From assembly GCF_007556815.1 (NCBI RefSeq), contig NZ_CP041745.1, forward strand, positions 1,837,001 through 1,901,000: a stretch of DNA of 64,000 nt, read 5' to 3'. Made by a program: the position numbers and the translations under genes. The stretch comes from Paraburkholderia megapolitana (GTDB lineage Bacteria > Pseudomonadota > Gammaproteobacteria > Burkholderiales > Burkholderiaceae). The notes beneath the pieces were generated by a model. That model worked only from the letters and a program-made list of their open reading frames with translations. It made no database searches and was not told the origin of the DNA. This document shows positions 27,518 to 36,009 of this stretch, piece by piece (within the stretch, counting starts at the first letter, position 1; every line of letters begins with the position of its first letter).

Positions 27518-28450
27518 CTAGCGGATTGCCTCCTGCCAGGCTCCGCGCATTGCCTGCAAGCCGACCCACCATTTGCGCAGTGCGAGCCCCGGTCCGTCGC
27601 CGCGAATTGCCAGCGACAGGGCGCGCGCGAGTCCAGGATCGGCCCGGTTGCCGATCAATGCGGAGTACGCGACGAACACCCATCTGCCTGGCGGCGACAG
27701 GTGTTCGCACATGATGAGACGGAGGTTGAACGACGCGTTGTAGAACGCGGCGTCATTGAACGTGTAGCGCTGGTCTTCGTCGATGCGCGGCGCCGGGTAG
27801 TGCTCGACGAGCAGCGTCGGGTCGTACACGAGGGTCCAGCCGCGCCGCAGGATGTCGAGACTAAAAGCCATTTCGCAGTGCACCTGCGCGCCGCTGCCGC
27901 GCAGGCGCGGATCGAAGCGCAACGTGCCGATCGCCTCGCGGCGAAACGCCATGTTGACGCCTTTCAGTACGTGTACCTCGCGCGGTGCGCCGTGGCCGAT
28001 GTGATGGTTGCCGATCGCGCGTCCATACCAGCGCACGAGGCCGACCACGGGCTGCTGGCCTTTCAGGATGCCGTTGCGCTCATGCACGATGTCGCGACCG
28101 CCCAGACCGCCGAGCGCATGGTCCGCCTCGAAGGCGAGTGCGATGCGCTCGATCCAGTCGGCGTGCGGCGCGGCATCGTCGTCGGTGAAGCAGACGAGGT
28201 CGCCGGTCGCGGTATCGATGCCGCGGTTGTAGGCGGCGACGACACCTGGTTGCTGCACGAGCGCGACGGTGAGGCGCGCATCCGGCCGCGCTGCAGTGCG
28301 CGCGCGCAACCAGTCGATCGTCGCGCGGTCTTCGTCGCGCGCGATCACGATGACTTCGTCCGCACGCCGGCGCTGCGCATCGAGTGCTTCGATGCAGCGC
28401 GCGAGGTCGGCGGTGCGCCGGTAGGTCGGCACGATCACGGACACTTTCAC
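27518..28450 (-). CDS. Glycosyltransferase family 2
   Basis: A 310-residue GT-A type glycosyltransferase. It opens with VSVIVPTYRRTADLARCIEAL, has the DxD-like CFTDDDAAPHADW segment near residue 90-103, and a VNMAFRREAI segment typical of the acceptor-side region. It lies 28 bases after the priming transferase gene and 38 bases before wza, so it belongs to the same leftward operon. It probably adds the second or a later sugar of the repeat unit. Donor unknown. Confidence 0.88.
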   Translation of the reverse strand: MKVSVIVPTYRRTADLARCIEALDAQRRRADEVIVIARDEDRATIDWLRARTAARPDARLTVALVQQPGVVAAYNRGIDTATGDLVCFTDDDAAPHADWIERIALAFEADHALGGLGGRDIVHERNGILKGQQPVVGLVRWYGRAIGNHHIGHGAPREVHVLKGVNMAFRREAIGTLRFDPRLRGSGAQVHCEMAFSLDILRRGWTLVYDPTLLVEHYPAPRIDEDQRYTFNDAAFYNASFNLRLIMCEHLSPPGRWVFVAYSALIGNRADPGLARALSLAIRGDGPGLALRKWWVGLQAMRGAWQEAIR

Positions 28451-28478
28451 GATCGGATCCCCGAAATACTCGTGTGGT

Positions 28479-29864
28479 TCAGTAGGCGTTGCGGCTGACG
28501 AAACCCTTGAAGATCGTGATAAGCACGATCCGCATGTCGAAGCCGAAAGACCAGTTGTGGATGTAGAACAGATCGAACTTCACGCGCGTTTCCATCTTCT
28601 CGACTTTCGTCGTCGCGCCGCGATAGCCGTTCACCTGCGCCCAGCCGGTAATGCCGGGTTTGATGCGATAGCGGTGCATGTAGCCGTACACCTGGTCCTT
28701 GTACAGATCGTCGTGTTCGAGCGCGTGCGGACGCGGACCGACCACCGACATCTGGCCGAGCAGCACGTTGACGAACTGCGGCAACTCGTCGAGGCTCGTG
28801 CGGCGCAGGAACGCGCCGAGCTTCGTCACGCGCGCGTCATGGCGCGAGGCCTGGGTGAGTTGCCCGTGCGCTTCGCGATGCAGGGTCATCGAACGGAACT
28901 TGTAGATGCGAAACGGCCGCCCGTCGACGCCCTTGCGCACCTGCGTGAAAAACACCGGCCCGTGCGAGCTCGCCTTGATCGCGACCGCGAGTATCGCGAA
29001 CAGCGGCGCGAGCAGCGTCAGCGCGACGAACGCGAACAGCCGGTCGAAGATCAGCTTGGGCCACATTTGCACCGGCGACACCGGCGGCGCCGTGAGATTG
29101 ATGGTCGGCAGACCGAGCACATCGACAAGCGAGTGATTGAACAACGACAGACTGCGCACATCAGGCATGAAGCGCAGATTCACGAAGTCATGGCGGAACG
29201 CGCGCGTGAAGCGATAGATCGTGTGCTCTTCGGAGAGCGGCAGCGCGAGCCAGACTTCATGGATGCCGTCGCTGCGCACCTTGTCGACGAACGCATCGAT
29301 ATCGCTCAGCACCGCGAGGCTGCCCATGCGCACCGCCGGACCATGCGCGGCTTCTGCGCCGGTATCGAATACGCACACGGGCTTGAAGCCAGCTTGCGGC
29401 GCGTGTTCGAGATGCCCGAGCAACGTGCGGGCGAAACCGGGCGCGCCCACGATCGCGACGGTCCGGTAGTTCATGCCGCGGCGTCGCGCCACTCTCAACA
29501 GCAGATGGGCGATTAGCTTGGTCACGACAATCAGCGCGCCCGACATCAAGGTCGCGTAACCAAACCAGAGCCGCGACAGCGCATCCATCCGATGCAGCGT
29601 GAACACCAGCACGAGTCCCGCTGCGACCACTACGAGCCACGCACTGGCGACGCGCGCGAGCATCGACGGTAGCGGTTTGCCGCGCCATGTGTCGTACACG
29701 CCGAAGCCCGGAAACAGCAACAGCGTGAACACGCAGTTGAAGGCGATCAGCAGCTTCTCCTCGTCGGAGAGCCCGATCGGCGCGGCGAAGCGCAGCCAGT
29801 GAGCGATCAGCGCGCCGGCGATGACGAACAGGGCGTCGAGGCAACGCGCAGTGTTGCGGAACAT
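28479..29864 (-). CDS. Undecaprenyl-phosphate sugar phosphotransferase (WcaJ/BceB type)
   Basis: A 461-residue priming glycosyltransferase that starts the repeat unit on undecaprenyl phosphate in the inner membrane. The N-terminal half has about four membrane helices and a nucleotide-binding-like domain (VAIVGAPGFARTLLGHL). The C-terminal bacterial sugar transferase domain contains FDRLFAFVALTLLAP, GPVFFTQVRKG, YKFRSM and the DELPQFVNVLLGQMSVVGPRP segment. Transfer of glucose-1-phosphate is most common in this group. It follows the CRP/FNR gene by 87 bases and precedes the GT2 gene. Confidence 0.93.
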   Translation of the reverse strand: MFRNTARCLDALFVIAGALIAHWLRFAAPIGLSDEEKLLIAFNCVFTLLLFPGFGVYDTWRGKPLPSMLARVASAWLVVVAAGLVLVFTLHRMDALSRLWFGYATLMSGALIVVTKLIAHLLLRVARRRGMNYRTVAIVGAPGFARTLLGHLEHAPQAGFKPVCVFDTGAEAAHGPAVRMGSLAVLSDIDAFVDKVRSDGIHEVWLALPLSEEHTIYRFTRAFRHDFVNLRFMPDVRSLSLFNHSLVDVLGLPTINLTAPPVSPVQMWPKLIFDRLFAFVALTLLAPLFAILAVAIKASSHGPVFFTQVRKGVDGRPFRIYKFRSMTLHREAHGQLTQASRHDARVTKLGAFLRRTSLDELPQFVNVLLGQMSVVGPRPHALEHDDLYKDQVYGYMHRYRIKPGITGWAQVNGYRGATTKVEKMETRVKFDLFYIHNWSFGFDMRIVLITIFKGFVSRNAY

Positions 29865-29930
29865 GATGGGTCTCTACGTTGGGTTACCGTGGCAGCGGTC
29901 GGGGCGACCGCGGAACGATCCGCGGTACAG

Positions 29931-29960
29931 CGCGGTTCAGTTCACCGCGGTTCAGTTCAC
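29931..29960. repeat. Two perfect tandem copies of a 15-bp unit
   Basis: The unit CGCGGTTCAGTTCAC occurs at 29931-29945 and 29946-29960. The second copy contains the stop codon of the CRP/FNR gene, so the first is probably a recent local duplication of the gene's 3' end. Confidence 0.8.
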
Positions 29961-30686
29961 CGTTTCCGACTGATGCAGACGCGGCAGCAACCGGTCGAAC
30001 TCGCGCTTCACGAGCCCATAGCATTCGCACGCACGCGCTTCGAGGCCCTTGCGGTCGAGCACCTTGATGTGGCCGCGGCTGTGATGAATCAGGCCTTCGT
30101 CGTGGAGCTTGCCGGCCGCTTCGGTGATGCCTTCGCGGCGCACGCCGAGCATGTCGGCGATCAGTTGCTGCGTGACCGTCAGCTCGTTCGACGCGACCCG
30201 GTCGATCTCGATCAGCAGCCAGCGGCACAATTGCTTGTTCAGCGAGTGATGTCGGTTGCATGCGGCGGTCTGTGCGACCTGGGTGAGCAGGGCGTGCATG
30301 TAGAGCAGCATGAGGCGGCGCAGAAAGTCCGAGCTCGCGAACTGCTGCTTGAGCACCTGCGCGCTCATCCGGTAGGCGAAGCCCGAGCATTGCACCTGCA
30401 CGCGGTTCGGCATGGTCTCGCCGCCGGTCAGCACCGGCACGCCCGTCATGCCTTCGCGGCCGACCGCGGCGATCTCGACCGAGCCGCCGTCTTCCATCGT
30501 CGACAGCATCGAGATGATGGCGGTGGTGGGGAAGTAGACGTGGTGGATGCGTTGGCCCGAATCGCAGAGCAGCTGTTCGGTACGCAGATGAACCAGTTCC
30601 AGGTGGGGTGCCAGTGCCTGCCATTCATACGAAGGCAGTGCACCTAGCAAATGATTGCCGTGCAGGTCTGATTGAAGCATCAACAT
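29952..30686 (-). CDS. CRP/FNR family transcriptional regulator
   Basis: A 244-residue regulator. The N-terminal cyclic-nucleotide-type beta-roll runs from about residue 10 to 130 (RIHHVYFPTTAIISMLSTMEDG, VGREGMTGVPVL). The C-terminal winged helix has TQQLIADMLGVRREGITEAAGKL as recognition region. The usual cAMP-binding arginine pattern is not evident, and no Fe-S cysteine cluster is seen. The ATG at 30686 has a GAGGA site; a longer frame from 30863 is unsupported. It sits at the head of the leftward priming transferase-GT2-wza-wzc operon. CRP/FNR-type regulators of Burkholderia exopolysaccharide, such as the c-di-GMP-responsive BerA, are known, so a similar role is plausible. Confidence 0.82.
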   Translation of the reverse strand: MLMLQSDLHGNHLLGALPSYEWQALAPHLELVHLRTEQLLCDSGQRIHHVYFPTTAIISMLSTMEDGGSVEIAAVGREGMTGVPVLTGGETMPNRVQVQCSGFAYRMSAQVLKQQFASSDFLRRLMLLYMHALLTQVAQTAACNRHHSLNKQLCRWLLIEIDRVASNELTVTQQLIADMLGVRREGITEAAGKLHDEGLIHHSRGHIKVLDRKGLEARACECYGLVKREFDRLLPRLHQSETVN

Positions 30687-31297
30687 GATCGGTCCTCGCA
30701 AAGAGCCGCCCTTGAACGGCCCCGTTCCTAACCCCCGGGCGATTGCATCCTTTGAACGTGCCGCCTGGCAAGCGGCGATGGATGACAGTCCCGGCCTCGT
30801 ATAGCTCTGTTTGTATGTCTGAGCGTTTGTGTCGCGGAAGTCAGTTAGCGAGGACTGTGCCAAATGCCCCGAAAGCCAGTACTGGTGCGGTGCAGCGAAA
30901 GATCCGATGTTTCGATAAGCGGCAAAACGTGCGTTTTTGTTTCAAATCTGTACAACAGGTCAGGATTCGCGCGACGGCCGGGAAGCGTTTTTTTCTTCGA
31001 TGCAAGTCCTTGATCGGATTGGATAAGGACCGTTTAACACGATGCATTTCAGATGACCGTCGACATTTGAAACACCTTCGCAGACTGGCCTGGCAATGCT
31101 GCGTCGATAACGCGGAAATGATTCAGATGTGTTCAACGGTCTGCGTGTGCTGTCGAACAGAAGGCATTTTGCGAAGCGCGCGCGAGCTGCTCGAAGCAGC
31201 ATGACGGTATCTCTACACACGCGCGCAAGCCACGTGGCACGGGCCACTACGCGGATTGCGAAGAGCGGGGTAAGGGATGGAAATGCAGCGATGCGCG
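30687..31297. other. 611-base stretch without a convincing gene
   Basis: It lies between the GH2 gene's 3' end and the start of the CRP/FNR gene. Base composition is more AT-rich than the flanks, and the frames present show no family pattern. It probably carries the promoter and regulatory region of the CRP/FNR gene and the exopolysaccharide operon. I could not identify a convincing promoter or operator. Confidence 0.5.
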
Positions 31298-33847
31298 TCA
31301 GCGATAAAAAATAGTTGCGCGCGCATTGATCGCGCGCACTTCGCCTTCAGGTGCCGGAGTTGTATCGTTCGCGTTCAGCGGATCGCGTGCGACGAGGGGA
31401 ATGGCGAGCGGACGATGAGGTGCAAGATGAAACCAGTCTCGCACCGCGCGATAGTTCTGATCGGCAATGTGCACAAAACGCGAGAATCGACGTGTTTCGA
31501 CGATGAGTTGCCAGCCCGACGCAGTGCGTTCGGGACGCGCTGTCAGGCCCAGATCGTGGCGCTCGTGAACCTGCCGGTCGGGTAGATGAAACGCTTCGGA
31601 CCAGACCTCGCCGGTCTTCGCGTCGCGCAGCGTCACGATAGTGACATCGTGCGCTTGCGGGCCGAAGCGGTACGCATAAGTGAAGTCGAAGAACTGTCCG
31701 AGGCAGGTTGCCGCCTCGATGCGCTGCCGGCTGCGTGGCGCCAGTTGCACTGCGCAACTGCCCGATGCGACCTGTACCGCACCATCGCGCAGGCAGACCA
31801 GATCCAGTTGTCCATGCAACGTTTTCGCGGTGTCGTTGATGACGTGCAGATCGAGACCGTTGAGGCCTTCGTCGGTGATCACGACCTGGACCGGCTGTAG
31901 TACGGCGGCGAGCGCATGCCATGTGCTTTTGGGTCGCCCCAGCGCATCGACGAGGCCCCAGCCGGCGCCGGCGCGCAGATCCTGAAACTGCCAGACCAGT
32001 GCGCCGCCGCACGTCGAGTGCGCGCTGCGCCATTCCGCGAAGGTGTCGATCATCAGTTCGGCTACCACCGCACGCGACAGGTCCAGATAGCGCGATGGAT
32101 CGGCGTAACGCAACTGCGCCGGGTCGACACCATAGAGCGTGCGCAGATAGTGATCGCGAACGTCGTCGAAATCCCAGCCGGCGCCGGGGTCGCGCGGTAC
32201 GGCGGCTTTCCAGCGCGGATCGTGCACGTGAATCGTGCCGGTTGCATCGTGCAACGTCGCATCGTCGGGGACGTTGGCGAAGGCGAGACACTCCGCGGCG
32301 AAGCGCACATTCGCGCGACGTACGTCTTCAAGCGGGCGCTGATAGGCACCGACGCCGTAGTAGTGCGTGATGCCGGTGCGGGTCGAGAACGGCCAGACGC
32401 CACCGCCCGGAGAATGCGCGACGTAGGGCACATCGGGTCGCTGCGCGGCGACGATGGCGGGCAACTGTTCGGTGAACCACGGATGGGCCCGCATCGCCGG
32501 CGGCAGACCGAACATCGCTGCCTGCTGATCGATCTCGCTGCCGCCGCAGAGCACGGCGAGCGAGGCGAAACGGCACGTGCGGGCGAGGAACTGCGTGGCT
32601 TCGCGCGTGACCGAGGCGATGAAATCCGCATCGCTCGGGTAGTCGAAATTGGCGAACGCGAAGTCCTGCCAGACGAGGATGCCGTAGGCATCGGCGAGCG
32701 CGTAGAACGCGTCGGATTCGTAGACCATCGTGCCGCCGACGCGCAGCATGTTCATACCCGCGTCGCGTGCCAGTGCGAACGCATGTGACAGTTGTGCGTC
32801 CGTGCCGGCCAGTGTTGCGAGATCGGCGCTCGTCCAGCATGCACCGCGACAGAACACCGGTGTGCCGTTGATGCGCAGCGCAAAGCCTTCGTCGTCGCTG
32901 CCACGATCGACTTCCAGCGTGCGAAAGCCTACGCGACCGAGTTCGCAGGCGTGCTCGCCATCGAGTTCGAGCGTTACCGTGTGCAAGGTAGGTGTGCCGT
33001 GCGTATGCGGCCACCAGCGCGGCGCGTGCGGCACGCGCAGGGTACCGGTGAGTGTCCGCGGGTCTTGCCATACGAGCGGTGCGCGCGTGTCGCTGCAACT
33101 GAGCGACGCCGGGCTGCTGCTGTTTTGCGGCTGCACGAACGTCAACGTCAGATGCACGAGGCCGTCGTCGCCGTCGAGCTCGGTACGCAGATCGACGGTA
33201 TCGAACGAGCAGGGCCCACCGCCAAGCAGTTCGACCGGCCGCCACGGGCCGACCGCCTGAAGCGGCGGGCACCACCCAGGCATGTGGCCCAGCAGGGTCG
33301 TGCGGACATTGCGCAACGTCGCGGGCGATGCCAGCCGCGGTCGCCAGCGTGCACGCGTGCGGCGTGCCGCGAGCGCGGGTGCGAGCGAACGGAAACACAG
33401 CGCGAGCGTGACGGTTCCGTGCAGCTCGATATCGAGGTCGTGTGCGACGAACATCGAATCCGACTCGAGACGCTTTTCACCATCGAGCCACACTTCCGTG
33501 AGCGTGGCGAGGCCATGCAGCCGCAGGCGCCGCGGGCCGTCGCCGGTGAGCGAGAGGCGATACCAGTGGTCGTCGAACGCGAACGGCGGCAGGTGGTCGG
33601 GATCGAGCCGGCCGGCCGCGCGCCATGCCGCTGCGACGGTACCGGGGACGATCGCATCGAGCCAGCCGCTCTTCGGCCATTGTGTCGGCGAAGCACAGGC
33701 GCCAGCGGGCGTGCTCAGGCATTGCCAGCCTTCGTCGAGGCGCAGCGGCCAGAAGGGGATCAACGCAGCGTCTGTACGCTCCGCACGCGCTGCGGTGGGT
33801 ATCGCGTTGCCGGCCGCCTCGTCAACCCCAGGCACCAGTCCAGTCAC
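31298..33847 (-). CDS. Glycoside hydrolase family 2 protein (beta-mannosidase-like)
   Basis: An 849-residue enzyme with the GH2 layout: jelly-roll domain (HWYRLSLTGDG, EVWLDGEKRLESDSMF), immunoglobulin-like domain, TIM barrel (RVGGTMVYESDAFYALADAYGILVWQDF) and C-terminal beta domains. Expected catalytic residues are E438 in LCGGSEID (acid/base) and E519 in FAAECLAF (nucleophile); both contexts depart from the usual NE and EFG forms. It resembles exo-beta-mannosidases. The GTG at 33847 overlaps the stop of the DUF1839 gene as GTGA, so it is the last gene of the carrier-protein operon. No signal peptide is seen, so a cytoplasmic role is likely. Confidence 0.82.
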   Translation of the reverse strand: MTGLVPGVDEAAGNAIPTAARAERTDAALIPFWPLRLDEGWQCLSTPAGACASPTQWPKSGWLDAIVPGTVAAAWRAAGRLDPDHLPPFAFDDHWYRLSLTGDGPRRLRLHGLATLTEVWLDGEKRLESDSMFVAHDLDIELHGTVTLALCFRSLAPALAARRTRARWRPRLASPATLRNVRTTLLGHMPGWCPPLQAVGPWRPVELLGGGPCSFDTVDLRTELDGDDGLVHLTLTFVQPQNSSSPASLSCSDTRAPLVWQDPRTLTGTLRVPHAPRWWPHTHGTPTLHTVTLELDGEHACELGRVGFRTLEVDRGSDDEGFALRINGTPVFCRGACWTSADLATLAGTDAQLSHAFALARDAGMNMLRVGGTMVYESDAFYALADAYGILVWQDFAFANFDYPSDADFIASVTREATQFLARTCRFASLAVLCGGSEIDQQAAMFGLPPAMRAHPWFTEQLPAIVAAQRPDVPYVAHSPGGGVWPFSTRTGITHYYGVGAYQRPLEDVRRANVRFAAECLAFANVPDDATLHDATGTIHVHDPRWKAAVPRDPGAGWDFDDVRDHYLRTLYGVDPAQLRYADPSRYLDLSRAVVAELMIDTFAEWRSAHSTCGGALVWQFQDLRAGAGWGLVDALGRPKSTWHALAAVLQPVQVVITDEGLNGLDLHVINDTAKTLHGQLDLVCLRDGAVQVASGSCAVQLAPRSRQRIEAATCLGQFFDFTYAYRFGPQAHDVTIVTLRDAKTGEVWSEAFHLPDRQVHERHDLGLTARPERTASGWQLIVETRRFSRFVHIADQNYRAVRDWFHLAPHRPLAIPLVARDPLNANDTTPAPEGEVRAINARATIFYR

Positions 33848-34971
33848 AGCACCAGCGCGGCAAGCGGCGTGATCGTGTCGTCGTAGGCGGCTTCGAGCAC
33901 GTCGAAGCAGTCGTCGCACCGATCGTGCCGGCCGCGCGCAATGGCGCGCACGAGACGGAACTGCATCACCATCGCCTCGGAGGCGATCGTCTGCGCGGCC
34001 ACGGGAATCGCGGCGGGAATGTCGAAGCCCTGTGCATTGAGCCACAGCAGATACTTCGACAGAAACTCGAAGTTCGCGCCGAGCTGTCGCATCAGATTGA
34101 ACGAATACGGATGAAAGTACGCTTCGCCGCGCGCAAGCAGCCTGTCGAGATGCTCGGGAAACGCCGCGCGCCACTGCGTGAGCGGATTGCGCAGTGGCCG
34201 GCGCGCAAGATGCGCGCACAACAATTCCGCCGATGCATCGGCGAGCGCGGTGCCTTCCAGTGCCGGTCTTGCCTGTTTTGCGAACTCGACGTACGGGAAC
34301 AGCAGATCCGGCTGATGCGCGAACTGCGGCAGCTTGCGAAACAGCCCGTCATAGTCCTCGCCATCGAGGCGGTGATAGCCGGTGTTGTGGAAATAGCCGA
34401 GCCGGCGCGCGGCCGGATCGATGAAGTCGATACCGATCGTCGTCTTCGGATGTTCGCGCCGGTAGGAAGTCGCGCGCGTGTTGGGCAGGTAATAACCGTC
34501 GACTTCGGCGAGCACGGTGTGGCCGCGCTGTGTCTGCGCGAGTACGCGGTCTTCGAGCGAGTCGTAGATTGCGAGTTCCTGCACCTGGGTGCCGTACAGC
34601 CGGTCGAGATCTTCAAGCGGAAACTTGAAGAAGGTGAACTGGTCGCCTTCGAAATCCTGTGTCACGGTGAAACCGAACGCCGCGCGCGGGTCGAGCCCGA
34701 AGCCGTGCAGCAGTTCGATCCACAGATCGACATAGCAGTTGGTCTCCTGCCAGACGCGATCGCCCTGGTGGAGCGCGTGCGAGGCATGCTGGCGCGGTTG
34801 GTTCTGCGTCCGCGCTTGTGTCGGCGCTTGTGTCGGCGCTTGTGGCGCCGACGGCATGACCAGCGGTATAACCGCTCCGGAGACAGCGGTGCCGGTTGCA
34901 GCGCCGTCGGGCTCTGCAGTCGGCGCCGACTGCGCCTCGCCGTTCCAGACCGTCGTAAGCGGCGGGGTCAT
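33844..34971 (-). CDS. DUF1839 family protein
   Basis: A 375-residue protein with segments I associate with DUF1839 (PF08893): ETNCYVDLWIELLHGFGLDPRAAFGF, GDQFTFFKFPLEDLDRLYG, GYYLPNTRATSYRREHPKTTIGI and YFHNTGYHRLDGEDYDG. Near the N-terminus is a short tandem PTQA repeat encoded by 12-base units (about 34812-34845). Members are encoded next to amino acid:carrier-protein ligases in other bacteria. Its ATG overlaps the ligase stop as ATGA and its own stop overlaps the GH2 start, so all three are translationally coupled. It may act on the aminoacyl group, but no function is established. Confidence 0.75.
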   Translation of the reverse strand: MTPPLTTVWNGEAQSAPTAEPDGAATGTAVSGAVIPLVMPSAPQAPTQAPTQARTQNQPRQHASHALHQGDRVWQETNCYVDLWIELLHGFGLDPRAAFGFTVTQDFEGDQFTFFKFPLEDLDRLYGTQVQELAIYDSLEDRVLAQTQRGHTVLAEVDGYYLPNTRATSYRREHPKTTIGIDFIDPAARRLGYFHNTGYHRLDGEDYDGLFRKLPQFAHQPDLLFPYVEFAKQARPALEGTALADASAELLCAHLARRPLRNPLTQWRAAFPEHLDRLLARGEAYFHPYSFNLMRQLGANFEFLSKYLLWLNAQGFDIPAAIPVAAQTIASEAMVMQFRLVRAIARGRHDRCDDCFDVLEAAYDDTITPLAALVL

Positions 34972-36008
34972 CGTGCGGCTCCACGTGTCTGCTGCGCAAG
35001 TCCCTCGGCAACCCGTGCATGCGTATCGCCCCACAGCAGCGCACGCACACCGGCGGGCCATGCGTCGACGTCGAGCCCGTGATGCCGGAACAACGCGAGC
35101 GTGATGCGCTCCATGCCGAAGCCGACGCAGCCCGTGTGCGCAACCGATCCGTCCGCACATTCGATCTTCCAGATCGCGCCGAAGTGGTCCATGTGATAGT
35201 TGAACGACAGGCACGCCGTCTTGCTGTCGGCATTCGCAACGGGGATCAGCAGTTCGAACTTGAGCGCCTGGGCGCGCTGGCTGTCCGCGATGATCTTGCC
35301 GCCGCGGCCGAAGAACGGGTCGTTGGCCAGGTCGACGTCGACCGGCAGGTCCAGCAGCGTGACGAGCAGCGAACCGCGCTCGATCCACATCTCACGGAAC
35401 GCCATCACCTGGTCGGGTGTGCCGAGGCGCACGTATTCGCGCTGACGGAACATCTGCATGCGGGCCGGATCGAGCGATGGTTCGTGGCGAAAGCAGTACG
35501 ACAGCACATCGATCGTGCGGCCGTCGGCGGGCAGCGGTCCGCGCCGCGCCATCACCGGGTAGATCGGATAGCACGCGGCCGGCGTCAGCACGACGCGCGT
35601 CGGCTTCTGTTGCGCCATCCATTCGTCGCTGCGATCGTCGTCGCGTTCCGCGATCGCATCGTCGAGGCAGCGCAGCAGCCGCTGATGCCCCATGTCGTTG
35701 CCGCAGAACGAGTGAATCGTCCCCGCGAGATTGGGAAAACTCTTCAGGTACTCGCTGTCCTCGAAATCGGTGCGGCGCATGGCCGGCGGAAAGCGCAGCA
35801 CCTCGGGCGCCTGGTCGGCGCCGAGATGCGTGATCGCGACGTTCAGACGCTCGACGACATCTTCGAATACCTCGCTGCGTCCGTACAGGCCGTTCTCGCC
35901 GGTATCGATCAGCAGACCCTGCGCGAGCAGCGCGTCGCGAAAGGTCGGGGCAGCGGTGTCCCCGCCGGGAACGGCCGCGAGTGCGGCCATGTCGGTCATC
36001 GTGTTCAT
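34968..36008 (-). CDS. Amino acid:[carrier protein] ligase (SerRS-like)
   Basis: A 346-residue class II aminoacyl-tRNA synthetase homologue. It has a motif 2-like segment CFRHEPSLDPARMQMFRQREYV and a motif 3 CVGFGMERITLALF but lacks the tRNA-binding arm of SerRS. Characterised homologues in Bradyrhizobium and Agrobacterium activate an amino acid and load it on the phosphopantetheine of a small carrier protein instead of tRNA. The carrier protein gene two genes upstream (37287) fits this exactly. A GGGGAG site lies before the ATG, one base after the dehydrogenase gene ends. The amino acid (glycine, alanine or another) cannot be read here. Confidence 0.88.
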   Translation of the reverse strand: MNTMTDMAALAAVPGGDTAAPTFRDALLAQGLLIDTGENGLYGRSEVFEDVVERLNVAITHLGADQAPEVLRFPPAMRRTDFEDSEYLKSFPNLAGTIHSFCGNDMGHQRLLRCLDDAIAERDDDRSDEWMAQQKPTRVVLTPAACYPIYPVMARRGPLPADGRTIDVLSYCFRHEPSLDPARMQMFRQREYVRLGTPDQVMAFREMWIERGSLLVTLLDLPVDVDLANDPFFGRGGKIIADSQRAQALKFELLIPVANADSKTACLSFNYHMDHFGAIWKIECADGSVAHTGCVGFGMERITLALFRHHGLDVDAWPAGVRALLWGDTHARVAEGLAQQTRGAAR

Positions 36009-36009
36009 G

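Noticed and set aside
30687..31297. Small genes in the 611-base gap
   Set aside because: The available frames have no ribosome binding sites, poor codon use and no recognisable pattern.
33848..34219. N-terminal extension of the GH2 gene
   Set aside because: It overlaps the DUF1839 gene and reads as arginine-rich shadow sequence. The GTGA overlap at 33847 explains the true start.
34812..34845. Short tandem repeat as a CRISPR or phase-variable element
   Set aside because: It is a 12-base in-frame repeat encoding PTQA within the DUF1839 gene; it changes length without changing frame and has no spacers.
34968..36008. Reading the ligase gene as seryl-tRNA synthetase
   Set aside because: It is too short, lacks the N-terminal tRNA-binding arm, and lies in an operon with a carrier protein.
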